In this document: positions 52,427 to 61,996 of the stretch, piece after piece
Numbering within the stretch: position 1 is the stretch's first letter
Layout of the letters: every line of letters begins with the position of its first letter
Origin: RPQJ01 sp963793675
GTDB taxonomy: Bacteria; Pseudomonadota; Gammaproteobacteria; Steroidobacterales; Steroidobacteraceae
DNA length: 64,000 nucleotides
Direction: 5' to 3'
NCBI GenBank assembly: GCA_963793675.1
Contig: CAWCBA010000002.1
Coordinates: 868,001 to 932,000 of the forward strand
The notes under the pieces: model-generated
The model's database searches: none
Told to the model about the DNA's origin: nothing
The model's input: the letters and a program-made list of their open reading frames with translations, nothing else
Program-made: the position numbers and the translations under genes

Positions 52427-54241
52427 GTGAGCCGGCACGACCAGGAATTCGACTTCTCGACGCCGCCGTTCAACCTGCTCACGACCGAGCAGGCCGGCGA
52501 ACTCGGCGCGCGCATGGACATCGAGTTCGTCCCCAAGGGCACCACCATCCTCGAGGCCGGACAGGCGTCGGATTTCGTCTACGTGATCCTCAAGGGCGAA
52601 GTCGCGGCGATGGAGGCGGGCGCGGGCTACCCGCGCGTCTTCGCCGAGTTCGGCGCGCACGACCTGTTCGGCACGACGGCCTCGCTGACCGGCTCCGCGC
52701 GCTACACGTACGAGGCGATGGAGGACACCCTCGCCTGGACGATACCGGCGGCATCGTTCCGTGCGGCGGTCTCGGCGAACGGACGTTTCGCCGCCTACTT
52801 CCTCGAGTCCCTGGCCAAGCGCAGCGCCGAAGCCGAGCGATCCGGCGCGCCAACTGACCTGGCCGAGATGATGCTGACGCGCGTCGGCGAGGCGCTGCTT
52901 GCCGATGCGGTCACGGTCCCGGAGACCTGCCCGCTCGACGAGGCGACCCGACGCATGCGCGACCGGCGCGTCGACTGCGTGTTCGTCGAGGGGCCGGCCG
53001 GTCTCGGCATTGCGACACGCACCGACCTGCTCGAGGCGATCGTGCTGGGGCGGCGCGCGCTGGAGCAGCCGATCGGCGCGATCGCGAGCCGCCCGGTCGT
53101 GAGCTGCGACACGTCCGATCCGCTCTTCCAGGCGCTGGTGACGATGACGCGCGCCGGGATCGAACGCATCGCGGTGCTCGAGAACGGCCAGCTCAGGGGC
53201 ACGCTGGGACTCGCCGAGCTTCTCAGCCACTACTCCAGTCACTCGCACGTGATCGGCCTGCGGGTCGCGCGAGCCGAGACTCGCGCGGAGTTGGGCGCCG
53301 CCGCACGACAGGTCAACCAGCTGGTCCGCACGCTGCATGCCACGGGCGCGCGCATGCAGTACCTCGCCGACCTCGTAAGCGCAGTCAACCAGCGGCTGCT
53401 GGCGCGGCTGTTCGAGTTCTGTTTCGATCCCTCGGTGCGCAGTCGCTGCTGCCTGCTGGTGCTCGGCAGCGAGGGACGCGGCGAACAGCTGTTCAAGACC
53501 GACCAGGACAATGCGCTGATGCTTGCGAGCGACGTGCCGGACGAGGACGTGGCGCTCGCCGCGCAGGCCTTCAGCGACGGACTTGCAGAGTTGGGCTATC
53601 CGCCGTGTCCGGGTGGCGTGATGGTCTCGAACCCGCAATGGCGCGGGGACCAGGCGGCCTGGCTCGGCCGCATCGAGACTTTGCGCGGCGACACCGCGGC
53701 GCAGGCGCTGATGCGCGTGGCCATCATGCTGGACGCGCGCGTCGTCGCCGGCGATGCACGACTCTTCGCACCGGTCCGCGAGACCCTGCTCGAGTTCGGC
53801 CAGAACGAGCTCTGGATGCACCACTTCGTGGCGCCGGCGCTCGAGTTCCAGACGCCGCTGCGGCTGTTCAGCGGACTGCTCGGCCGCGGCGCGCCGGTCG
53901 ACGTCAAGAAGGGGGGCATCTTTCCCGTGGTGCACGGAGTGCGCACCCTCGCGCTGCAGCATCGGCTGACCGAGACCTCGACTTTCGAGCGCATCGACGC
54001 GCTCATGGCTGCGGGTGCCTTGAGCCCGACGCTCGGCACCGACCTGCGACAGGCGTACGCGATCATGCTCAGGCTGCGGCTCGGGCAGCAGCTCGAGGCG
54101 GTGAGCGAGGGCGAGGTGCCGGGCAACACCGTCCAGCTTGCCGCGCTGCGCCGCCTGGACCGCGACCTGTTGCGCGATTCGTTCGGTGTCGTGCGCGAGT
54201 TCCAGCGCTCGCTGTCGTCGCGCTTCCGACACGGCCTCTGA
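52427..54241 (+). CDS. DUF294 nucleotidyltransferase-like protein with cNMP-binding and CBS domains (first copy)
   Basis: This 604-aa putative signalling protein has an N-terminal cyclic-nucleotide-binding fold (about 10-135; FVPKGTTILEAGQASDFVYV). Two CBS-like repeats (about 155-270) follow, then a DUF294 nucleotidyltransferase domain (about 285-450) with GSEGRGEQLFKTDQDNALML, which keeps the Gly-Ser and acidic metal motif of the Pol-beta fold. A DUF294 C-terminal domain ends the protein. Its place after the acetate symporter recurs in several gammaproteobacteria, hinting at post-translational control of uptake or Acs, though its substrate is unknown. Start is GTG. A strong terminator lies just upstream. 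A paralogue follows at 54870. Confidence 0.87.
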   Translation: MSRHDQEFDFSTPPFNLLTTEQAGELGARMDIEFVPKGTTILEAGQASDFVYVILKGEVAAMEAGAGYPRVFAEFGAHDLFGTTASLTGSARYTYEAMEDTLAWTIPAASFRAAVSANGRFAAYFLESLAKRSAEAERSGAPTDLAEMMLTRVGEALLADAVTVPETCPLDEATRRMRDRRVDCVFVEGPAGLGIATRTDLLEAIVLGRRALEQPIGAIASRPVVSCDTSDPLFQALVTMTRAGIERIAVLENGQLRGTLGLAELLSHYSSHSHVIGLRVARAETRAELGAAARQVNQLVRTLHATGARMQYLADLVSAVNQRLLARLFEFCFDPSVRSRCCLLVLGSEGRGEQLFKTDQDNALMLASDVPDEDVALAAQAFSDGLAELGYPPCPGGVMVSNPQWRGDQAAWLGRIETLRGDTAAQALMRVAIMLDARVVAGDARLFAPVRETLLEFGQNELWMHHFVAPALEFQTPLRLFSGLLGRGAPVDVKKGGIFPVVHGVRTLALQHRLTETSTFERIDALMAAGALSPTLGTDLRQAYAIMLRLRLGQQLEAVSEGEVPGNTVQLAALRRLDRDLLRDSFGVVREFQRSLSSRFRHGL

Positions 54242-54257
54242 GCATGGAGTCGCACCG

Positions 54258-54851
54258 GTGAGTTCACTGCAGCGCGGACTCCGCAGGATGTGGCGGGTGC
54301 TGCGGACGCCGCTGGTGCCGAAGGCCGGCGAGATCGTCTCGCTGGATCTCGAGACCAGCAGCCTCGACCCGAAGACCGCGGTGATCCTGTCGATCGCGGC
54401 AGTGCCGGTACGCGACCGGCGCATCCTGCTCAGCGAGGGATTCGAGCGCAAGGTGGCGAGCGATGCGCCGGTGGACCGGGAGGCCGTGAAGTATCACCGG
54501 CTGCGTCCGGTGGACGTGGCGCAGGGTGCGACGGCCGCGGACGCTGCCGACGACTTCGTCGCCTGGCTCGGCGACCGGCCGGTGATCGGTTACTGCACCG
54601 GTTTCGATTGCGCCATGCTCGATCGGGTGCTGCGGGAGGGCGGTCGCCCCGGATTCGAACCAGACTGCTTCGACGTGCGCGACCTCTATCGCCGTGCGAT
54701 CCTGCGCCGCAATCCCGAGGACTCCCCGCCGCGCGCGCTCGACGAGATCCTCGCACGACTTGGCGTGCCCGTGGTGGCGCGGCATACGGCGCGCGGCGAT
54801 GCGACCGCTGTTGCGATGGCCTACCTGCTGTTGTCAGAAGGCCGCGGCTAG
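54258..54851 (+). CDS. DEDDh-family 3'-5' exonuclease-like protein (first copy)
   Basis: This ~197-aa RNase T/DnaQ-fold exonuclease shows the DEDDh motifs VSLDLETSSLDP (first acidic pair), GYCTGFDCAMLDRVL (third acidic residue) and ARHTARGDATAVAM (catalytic His and last Asp). I chose the GTG at 54258 (17 bp after the DUF294 stop); a later ATG at 54288 would also give a complete domain. It sits between two DUF294 paralogues in what looks like a single transcript. The substrate may be RNA, DNA or a dinucleotide; the pairing with DUF294 is the main clue and has no established meaning. Confidence 0.85.
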   Translation: MSSLQRGLRRMWRVLRTPLVPKAGEIVSLDLETSSLDPKTAVILSIAAVPVRDRRILLSEGFERKVASDAPVDREAVKYHRLRPVDVAQGATAADAADDFVAWLGDRPVIGYCTGFDCAMLDRVLREGGRPGFEPDCFDVRDLYRRAILRRNPEDSPPRALDEILARLGVPVVARHTARGDATAVAMAYLLLSEGRG

Positions 54852-54869
54852 CGGGGCGAGGTGCACCAA

Positions 54870-56739
54870 TGGTCAGCGAACTACGGGACGTGCGGGATTT
54901 CCTCAGTCGGCACCCGCCGTTCTCCTCCCTTCCTGACGAGGTCCTCGATCGCCTGCCCCGTCTGCTGTCGGTGCGTTACTGCCGGCGCGGGTCGGCGTTT
55001 CCACCGGCCGGCGTCGACAGCGCGAGCCTCCATGTCATCCGCAAGGGCGCGGTCGAACTGCGGGACGATGCCGGGGAGCTGGTCGAGAAGCTCGCGGAGG
55101 GCGACTGTCTCGATGCCCGCGCCCATGGATGCGCGGGACGAGCAGAAGCTCGTCGGGATGACGGTCGAGGACACGCTGGTCTACGTGTTGCCCCCGGCCG
55201 TGCTCGCCGAGCTCAGGGAAAGCCACGCGGCGTTCGATGACAGCTTCGAGGTCTCGATCCGCGAGCGGCTGCAGCGGGCACGTGCGGCAGTGCTTGACGC
55301 GCCCCAGGTCGGGGGAAACCTGCTGCGGCTCAGCGTCGGGGATCTCATCGTGCGTGCAGCCGTGACCGCCGATGCCACGATGAGCGTTCGCGATGCCGCG
55401 CGCCTGATGACTCGCGAGCGCGTGTCGTCGCTGCTGGTCATGCGCGATGACGACCTCGAGGGCATCGTGACCGATCGCGACCTGCGCATCCGCCTGGTGG
55501 CAGAGGACCGCGACGGAGCCACGCCACTCGGCGACATCATGACCCCACGTCCGCATACGATCTCGAGGAGCGCCTCGGCGTTCGAGGCGCTGATGGCGAT
55601 GAGCCGGCTGCGTATCCACCACCTGCCGGTCGTGGATCGCGATGGCGTCGAGGGAATGGTCTCGACCCACGATGTGCTGCGCGCCCAGAGCGTGAATCCC
55701 CTGTACCTGGCCGACCGGATCCGGCGCTGCAGCCTCGGTCGCAGACCTGCGTCAGGTAACAGCCGAGGCGCGGGAACTTCACGTCCAGCTCGTGGCGGCG
55801 CATGCGAGTGCCCAGCAACTCGGCCAGGCCCTGACCTCGGTGTGCGATGCGGCCACTCGTAGATTGATCGAGCTCTCCGTTCACCAGCTTGGGGAACCGC
55901 CCGTCCCGTTTGCCTGGGTCGCCACGGGTTCCCAGGGTCGCGGCGAGCTGACCCTGCACTCGGACCAGGACAACGCGATCATCCTGGACGACGACTTCGC
56001 GTCGGAACGGCACGCCGACTATTTCGCCGCGCTGGCAACCGAGGTCAACCAGGGGCTCGATGGCTGCGGCTACGCGCTCTGTCCAGGCGAGGTCATGGCC
56101 TCCAATGCCCAGTGGCGTCAACCGCTGTCCGTGTGGCGCGGCTACTTCACGGCCTGGCTCGAAAGGACCGATTACAAGGCGGCGTCGCTCGCGGCCAACT
56201 TCTTCGACATGCGCACGATCTGGGGTGAGGACGCGCTCAGGCAACGCCTGATGGCGCAGATTCTGCCGCGCTGCCGCGGCGAAAAGGTCTTCCTTGCGTA
56301 CATGGCGAGCCACGCGCTGGGGAACCGGCCGCCGCTCGGGTTCTTCCGCAGTTTCGTGCTGGTCCGTTCCGGTGAGCACGAGGGCAGCGTCGACCTCAAG
56401 CGACACGGGTTGCTGCCGATCGTCGACCTGGCGCGCGTCTACGCCCTGGCGGGAGCCGTCGAGTCGGTCGGCACGCTGCAGCGACTGGAGAGCTCGTTCA
56501 CCGCAGGCACCCTGAGCGAGGAGGGCGCCGAGAACCTTGCGGCGGCGTTCGAGTTCATCTCCATGCTGCGCGCGAAGCATCAGGCGCAGCAGCTGCGCGG
56601 CGGCGAGGACGTGGACAGCTACGTCATCCCCGATGCGCTGACGACGATGGAACGACGCCACCTCAAAGATGCATTCGCGGCGATTGCGACGCTGCAGGAC
56701 GCCGTGCGTGCCGCACACGGCGACCGGCTGCCGCTGTGA
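54870..56739 (+). pseudogene. DUF294 nucleotidyltransferase-like protein (second copy), two frameshifts
   Basis: A paralogue of the protein at 52427 with the same order of domains. The cNMP-like N-terminus reads MVSELRDVRDFLSRHPPFSS. After a frame change near 55110-55125, CBS repeats follow (SVRDAARLMTRERVSSLLVM, EGIVTDRDLRIRLV, TPRPHTISRSASAFEALMAM). After another near 55725-55735, the linker reads AASVADLRQVTAEARELHVQ, and the nucleotidyltransferase domain has GSQGRGELTLHSDQDNAIIL and DLKRHGLLPIVDLARVYAL, ending at 56739. The last 948 bases (55792-56739) are open in one frame. The breaks look like sequence errors. ATG 54870 follows GGGGCGAGG. Its stop overlaps the next exonuclease start. 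Confidence 0.78.
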
Positions 56740-57431
56740 CGGTGGGTTCGCTGCTGCCGCTCAACCTCCGTCGGCGCCATCGCGCTCGCTCGGCGCCGCC
56801 GGGACCCTTGCGTACCTACTACGGAAAGCCATTCCCGCCAGCTGTTCGCGACTGGCGGGAAGTCGAATTCCTGGCCCTGGATCTCGAGACCACCGGCACC
56901 GACCCCGTCACGGACGAGATCGTCAGCGCGGGCTGGGTGCGTGTCGCAGGCGGGGCGATCGATCTCGGGACGGCGACCCGGCGCATGGTGCGGCCTGCAG
57001 GACCCATGCCTGAGGCGAGCGCCGTCATCCATGCCATCACGGATGACGAGGCGGCGCAGGGCGAGCCGCTCTGCACGGTCCTCACCGACATCCTCGGCGC
57101 GCTCGGAGGGAGGGTGATGGTCGCCCATTACGCGCAGACCGAACTCGGGTTCATCGATGCCGCCTGCCGGCGTTGCCTGGGCGGTGGCCTGCTGGCGCCG
57201 GTCGTCGACACGCTCCAGCTGGCGCGTCGCACGCACTCGAGGATGGGGCGCGAGCCGGCCCGCGGCGATCTCAGGCTCGAGGCGCTTCGCCGACAGTACA
57301 ACCTGCCCGGGCACCAGCTGCACGACGCGTTGAGCGATGCGATCGCGACGGCGGAATTGTTCCTGGCGCAAGCCGCGGAGTTCTCGGCAGCAGGTCCGCT
57401 GTCCCTGCGCGCGCTGCTGGCTCGCGCGTGA
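56736..57431 (+). CDS. DEDDh-family 3'-5' exonuclease-like protein (second copy)
   Basis: A 231-aa DnaQ/RNase T-fold protein with LALDLETTGTDPVTDEIVSA, VMVAHYAQTELGFIDAACRR and the terminal HDALSDAIATAELFL, together giving the DEDDh set. A basic N-terminal extension (about 1-25; LNLRRRHRARS) is absent from the first copy. The GTG start overlaps the DUF294 stop as GTGA, so the two are translationally coupled, as in a fixed gene pair. It resembles the exonuclease half of DNA polymerase III epsilon-like proteins but lacks any polymerase context. Confidence 0.86.
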   Translation: MTVGSLLPLNLRRRHRARSAPPGPLRTYYGKPFPPAVRDWREVEFLALDLETTGTDPVTDEIVSAGWVRVAGGAIDLGTATRRMVRPAGPMPEASAVIHAITDDEAAQGEPLCTVLTDILGALGGRVMVAHYAQTELGFIDAACRRCLGGGLLAPVVDTLQLARRTHSRMGREPARGDLRLEALRRQYNLPGHQLHDALSDAIATAELFLAQAAEFSAAGPLSLRALLARA

Positions 57432-57501
57432 GCGGTTGCAGGCGCCGGCAGGGCAGGACGCCTGCGCTGGTTCTTCCCGACGACGACAGCGCGCTCCCGC
57501 G

Positions 57502-58053
57502 TCAGCCGTCCTCGTCGATGCGGTACGTCGTCTGCACAAAGCCGAACTCGTACGCCCGCGACTGCATGGTCGTCAACTTCACGTCATGCGGGAGGGAACT
57601 GAACAGTGGCCGACCCGCACCGAGCAGGACGGGAATGACGGTGATCGTGATCTCGTCGAGCAGGCCGGCCCGCAGGAAGCTCTGGATCGTGTGGCCGCCG
57701 TCCACGTAGAGATGACGGAATCCCTCGCGGCCCAGTCGTGCAACAAGGCCCTCCGGCGACTCCTGGCTGGAGCGCACCGTGCCAGCCAGTAAGGGCGGGA
57801 TGGTGACCGGTATGTGACTCAGGACGACGACCGGCAGCGAGCCGTACGGCCACTCCGCAAACGTCACGACCTGCTCGAAGGTGTGCCGGCCCATGACGAG
57901 GCCGTCGATCGATGCCATGAACTCGAGATAGCCGCAATCCTCGCCCTCGGGGAGCAGGGCCTGCGAGTCGTCGAGCCAGTCGAGGCTCCCGTCCGCCCGG
58001 GCGATGAAGCCATCGACGCTCGTGGCGATGAACGACGAAACACGCGGTCGCAT
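57502..58053 (-). CDS. Dihydrofolate-reductase-family protein (RibD C-terminal-like)
   Basis: This 183-aa NADPH-binding reductase-fold protein of the YyaP/YwjB type begins MRPRVSSFIATSVDGFIARADGS. It carries LVMGRHTFEQV and FRHLYVDGGHTIQSFLRAGL in the cofactor-binding half and PVLLGAGRPLF near the end. Members share the DHFR fold, but folate reduction has not been shown for most. It is a stand-alone gene divergent from the phospholipase D-like gene; 178 bp between them holds no obvious operator. Confidence 0.86.
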   Translation of the reverse strand: MRPRVSSFIATSVDGFIARADGSLDWLDDSQALLPEGEDCGYLEFMASIDGLVMGRHTFEQVVTFAEWPYGSLPVVVLSHIPVTIPPLLAGTVRSSQESPEGLVARLGREGFRHLYVDGGHTIQSFLRAGLLDEITITVIPVLLGAGRPLFSSLPHDVKLTTMQSRAYEFGFVQTTYRIDEDG

Positions 58054-58231
58054 GATCTTTTCACCCTGTTGCGGCTATTGCTTGATTGGACCACAGCTTG
58101 CCGGCCACGATCCAATGATGCTGGCGTTGCAAACGTCTCGACCGGCGAGGTTCGATTCTGCGCGCGCTCCGATCGCGGCGTCCTCGACGACCCACATTGC
58201 CGCATTGCATTCCGCCCGGTACAACGGCGGT

Positions 58232-59417
58232 ATGTCGCCGGAGTCTGTCATACCCCAGGAGCACCCCGTAGCGGCGGCGTTGCCCGAGGATGCGATGGAT
58301 CTCGGCCACAGGTTCCGCTGGTTGCATACCGGCGACGCGGCCTACGACGCCATCATGGCGATGATCGACGGTGCGCGTCGGACCGTCGATGTCGAGTTCT
58401 ACACGATCGCATCGGGCGCGCCAGCCGATCGGCTTGGCGCCGCCTTGCAGCGGGCAACTGCGCGCGGCGTGCGAGTACGTGTACTGGTCGACGCATTCGG
58501 GTCGTCGTCGCTTCCCGCCACGTGGCTCGAGGACCTGCGGGCAGCCGGGGCCGACGTGCGCAGCTTCAACCCGCGGCCCCTGTTGCGGTGGTCATTCCGC
58601 GACCACCGCAAGTTGATCGTCTGCGACGAAGAGGCTGCGCTGGTGGGTGGCTTCAATGTCACGCCGGCATTTGAAGGTGACGGCATCAGCCGCGGCTGGC
58701 GTGACCTGGGTCTGCTCATCGAGGGGCCGCTGGCGGCGGACCTTGCACGAGGATTCTCCGTGCTGTTCGAGGCCGCAGAACCTGGCGCGGACCGGGTTGC
58801 GTTCCCTGGCCCGCTTCCTGCGCCATCAGCAGGTCGACCTGGATTCCGCGGCGGCCATCGTCGGCGGACCCGGTGGGCCGCAGGCGTTGCTGAAGCGAAC
58901 GCTGCGCGCCGACCTGAAGGTGGCCAGGCGAGTGGACATCGCGGCGGCCTACTTCCTGCCGTCACGTCGACTGCGCCGATTGTTGCGCCGGGCCGCGCGG
59001 CGGGGCCCGGTGCGCGTCCTGTTGTCGGCCAACAGCGACGTTCCGGTGGCGCGACTGGCCGGCGAGCACCTGTACCGCGAAATGCTCCGCAACGGCGTGG
59101 CGTTGTGGGAGTACCAGCCGCAGGTGATGCACGCGAAAGCCTTTGTCGTCGACGATGTCGTCTACGTGGGCTCCGCCAACCTCGACACGCGCAGCCTGCA
59201 TCTCAACTTCGAATTGCTGGTGCGCTTGCCGAGTCCAGTTCTTGCGGCACAAATCCGCGCACGCATTGACCATGACTGTGCATTGGCACGACAGGTGCCG
59301 GCCGACTGGCCCCGCCATCGCACGCTGCTGCAACGCTGGTTGCAGCGCTGGTCCTATTTCCTGCTCGCGAAAGTGGATCCGTTCGTGGCACGCAGTCAGT
59401 TCCGGCACCTGCGATGA
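58232..59417 (+). CDS. Cardiolipin synthase / phospholipase D-like protein, one frameshift
   Basis: This protein has two HKD catalytic motifs, as in cardiolipin synthase B (ClsB-type), which joins phospholipids at the inner membrane. The first frame, from MSPESVIPQEHPV, has the motif DHRKLIVCDEEAALVGGFN near residue 130. Near 58778-58785, after FSVLFEAAE, the frame shifts by one base and continues NLARTGLRSLARFL. The second motif, MHAKAFVVDDVVYVGSANLD, lies in the second frame, and the protein ends ARSQFRHLR at 59417. Both HxKxxxxD sets are complete. With the break repaired it is ~395 aa, typical of ClsB. Convergent with the nucleotide-transporter-like gene. Confidence 0.8.
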
Positions 59418-59450
59418 AGCCGGCATTTCCTTCGCGAAAGGCGGGACCTT

Positions 59451-60760
59451 CTAGTCGCGTGACCTTGGCCCCGCCGCTTCCCCGCCGACCGCCAGGATCC
59501 TCTGCTGGCGCGCCAGCGACCAGCCCGTGAACGCCCACACCAGGGCCAGCACCGCGCCGGCCACTGCTACCACGGCCGGACTTGCGGCAATGGCGTCGAT
59601 GCCTGTCTTCACCCAGCCGCTGACCGCGTCCGCGCCACGATAGACCGCGGTGTCGATGACGTTCTTGGCCTTGTACTTGGCCTCGGACGGGACCACGGTG
59701 AACAGCATCTCGCGGCCCGGTCGCGCCAGCGCGTACTCACCCGCACGGCGCATGACCATCACCACCGCAAACACCGCGAAGGTCGGCGCCAGCGCGAGCC
59801 ACAGAAAGCCCAGTGTCATGACCACCGGTACCGCCGTCAGCAGCACGACGATGCCGAGTCTCTGCACGATGCGTCCGGTCAGGAACAGCTGGGTGAGCAG
59901 GGTCAGGGTCTGGACGATGAAATCGAGCGTGCCGAACACCCGTGTCTGGTCGGTGCGATCCGGAAAATGCAGCTCGACGAGGCGCGCCTGCTCGAAATAA
60001 AGAAACGTCGAGACACTGGCCAGCAGCACGACAAAGGCGGCGATGCCCAGCAGGTAGCGCGAATGCAGCACCGTACCGATGCCGGCGAACGGGTTGCCGC
60101 CGAGTGGCAGGCGGCGCGCAGCCTGTTCATCAGTGCGCAGCGGTCGGTGATCGCGCCAGACCTGCAGCGCGCGTGCCGCGACCGCCGAACCCAGCAGCAG
60201 GGCCGTGCTCAGCACCATCAGCCCCGGCAGGCCGAGTGAGCCCACCAGCAGCACGCCCAACAGTGGCCCGACCAGGCCGCCCGCGCTCGCGCCCGCCGCC
60301 ATCACTGCGAACAGCCGCTTGGCCTGCGCCACCGGGAACAGGTCGGCCAGCACGCTCCAGGCCACCGAGATCACCAGCAGGTTGAACACGGACAGCCAGA
60401 CGTAGAAGGCGCGTGCGATCCAGGGATTGTCGGGCTGCGCGGCGATCGCCGCCGCGAAACCCAGCAGGTTCAGCGCGAAGAAACCGTAGGTCCAGGGCAG
60501 GATGCGTCGTCGCGGTGCGCGCGCGGCGACCCAGCCGAACAGCGGGATCGCGGCGAGCGTGGCCATGAAGGTGCCGGTGAACAGCCACTGCAGGTTGTCC
60601 ACGCCACCGGCGATGCCCATCGTTTCGCGCACCGGCCGCAGCATGAAATAACCGGCGAACAGCAGGAAGAACATCAGCACGCCGGCCGCCACCGCCGGCG
60701 CCTTCGTCGGGTTCTACCCCGAACAGTCGGGACAGGAAGCGGATCGCCCGTTCCCGGCAT
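59451..60760 (-). CDS. MFS nucleotide-transporter-like protein (NTP/NDP-exchange-like), frame breaks at N-terminus
   Basis: A 12-helix inner-membrane protein resembling MFS proteins annotated as Npt1/Npt2-like nucleotide transporters; free-living relatives have no proven ATP/ADP exchange. The main frame (59451-60692) has GVLMFFLLFAGYFMLRPVRE, MGIAGGVDNLQWLFTGTF, LLVISVAWSVLADLFPVAQA and VIDTAVYRGADAVSGW. Upstream of 60692, AIRFLSRLFGVEPDE, which fits the family's N-terminus, lies in another frame and reaches an ATG at 60760 (MPGT) only with a second slip. I therefore infer two one-base errors, near 60690-60705 and 60745-60752. It begins 6 bp after the aldo/keto reductase stop, so the two are co-transcribed. 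Confidence 0.72.
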
Positions 60761-60765
60761 GGCCA

Positions 60766-61683
60766 TCAGGCGAACATCGCCACGAGTTCGGCACGTTCGG
60801 CCGCGCTCAGGTCGCGGCCCCGGCCGGCCTCGAGGTTGTCGCTCTGGCGGTCGGGCTTGCCGGTGGCCGGGATCACCACGGTCACCGCCGGATGGCTGAT
60901 GGCGAACTTCAGGAACATCTGCGCCCAGGACGTCACGCCCGCCTCGGCGGCCCAGCCTGGCAGCGCCTTGTCGGCCACGCGCGCGAACAGCCGGCCGTCG
61001 TCGAAGGCGCGGTTGATCATCACCGCCACGCCGGTGTCCCTGGCCAGCGGCAGCAGGCGCTTGTCGGCATTGGGCGCGCTGACCGAATAGTTGATCTGGA
61101 TGAAGTCGGGTTTCTGCGCGGCCATGATGTCTGCGAGTTCGTCGTGTCTTGCATCGACGTAGTGGGTCAGGCCGACGTATCTGGTCTTGCCTTGGGCCTT
61201 GAGTTCGCGCGCGCAGGCCAGTTGGGTCCGCCAGTCGCGCAGGTTGTGCACGGCGAGCAGCTCCACCTTGTCCGTGCGCAGGCGCTTGAGCGACCGCGCG
61301 AACTGCGCCTCGCCGGCGGCACGATCGTCCGCGGCGAGCTTGGTCGCCAGCCAGATCTTGTCGCGGACGCCGAGTTCGGCCATCAGGTCGCCCAGCACGT
61401 CCTCGGCATTGCCGTAATTGGGCGAGGTGTCGATGACGCTGGCACCGCCGGCGACAAAACGCCGCAGCACCTCGCGCAGCGGGCCGCGGCCGGCCGCATC
61501 CACCTCGAAACTGCCCGAGGTGCCCATGCCGATCACCGGGATCGTTTCGCCGGTGGCGGGGATCACGCGTTTCGCCAGGCCGGGTGCGGCGGTGGGCGTG
61601 GCCGCCAGGACGAGTCGGGGATGGAGCGCAGCGGCAGTGGCGGTGAGCGCGGCGGCCGAGAGAAAAGAGCGGCGACTGGTCAT
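60766..61683 (-). CDS. Tat-exported aldo/keto reductase
   Basis: This 305-aa NADPH-dependent aldo/keto reductase carries a twin-arginine signal, MTSRRSFLSAAALTATAAAL, so it is exported folded with cofactor. Family features are IPVIGMGTSG, the catalytic Tyr in IDTSPNYGNAEDVLG, the Lys in KIWLATKL, the His in LLAVHNLRDW and the cofactor segment VTVVIPATGKPDRQSDNL. Similar exported proteins occur widely in proteobacteria without a known substrate. It lies 6 bp upstream of the transporter gene. Confidence 0.88.
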   Translation of the reverse strand: MTSRRSFLSAAALTATAAALHPRLVLAATPTAAPGLAKRVIPATGETIPVIGMGTSGSFEVDAAGRGPLREVLRRFVAGGASVIDTSPNYGNAEDVLGDLMAELGVRDKIWLATKLAADDRAAGEAQFARSLKRLRTDKVELLAVHNLRDWRTQLACARELKAQGKTRYVGLTHYVDARHDELADIMAAQKPDFIQINYSVSAPNADKRLLPLARDTGVAVMINRAFDDGRLFARVADKALPGWAAEAGVTSWAQMFLKFAISHPAVTVVIPATGKPDRQSDNLEAGRGRDLSAAERAELVAMFA

Positions 61684-61996
61684 GGCGGCACCTCCTGGCA
61701 GTGACGTGAGCAGCGATGACGCGTGAGCCTAAATGAAACTTCCGCTCGCTGCAGGAATCGACGGTAGCCAGCCAGAAATGGAATGGTCCCGTTGACCAAG
61801 AAAGGGCGCGCCTGCACGTCACCGGTCAGGTACAGCGACGAAACTGGTGGCGTGCGGTCTGACGCATCCGACCGTAAGATACCGCGATGCATGCGAGCCA
61901 GACATGGGGCGGTGCCCAGTTACCCGACCTGATCGTAACTGAGTTCCCTCGCGCCCCGATCGGGCCGGCGCGGATCACGGTCGCCGGGATCCTGCG
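61684..61996. other. 313-bp intergenic region between divergent genes
   Basis: This gap separates the aldo/keto reductase and the cyclase-like gene, which are divergent, so it must hold both promoters. I see scattered A/T-richer patches (near 61728-61745 and 61875-61895) and a GC palindrome CCGATCGG near 61956, but nothing strong enough to call as a site. No ORF or RNA gene is apparent. Confidence 0.4.

Noticed and set aside
50659..54451. Two long minus-strand frames (629 and 739 codons) opposite the symporter and the first DUF294 gene
   Set aside because: Same composition bias and no homology; the plus-strand proteins there are unambiguous.
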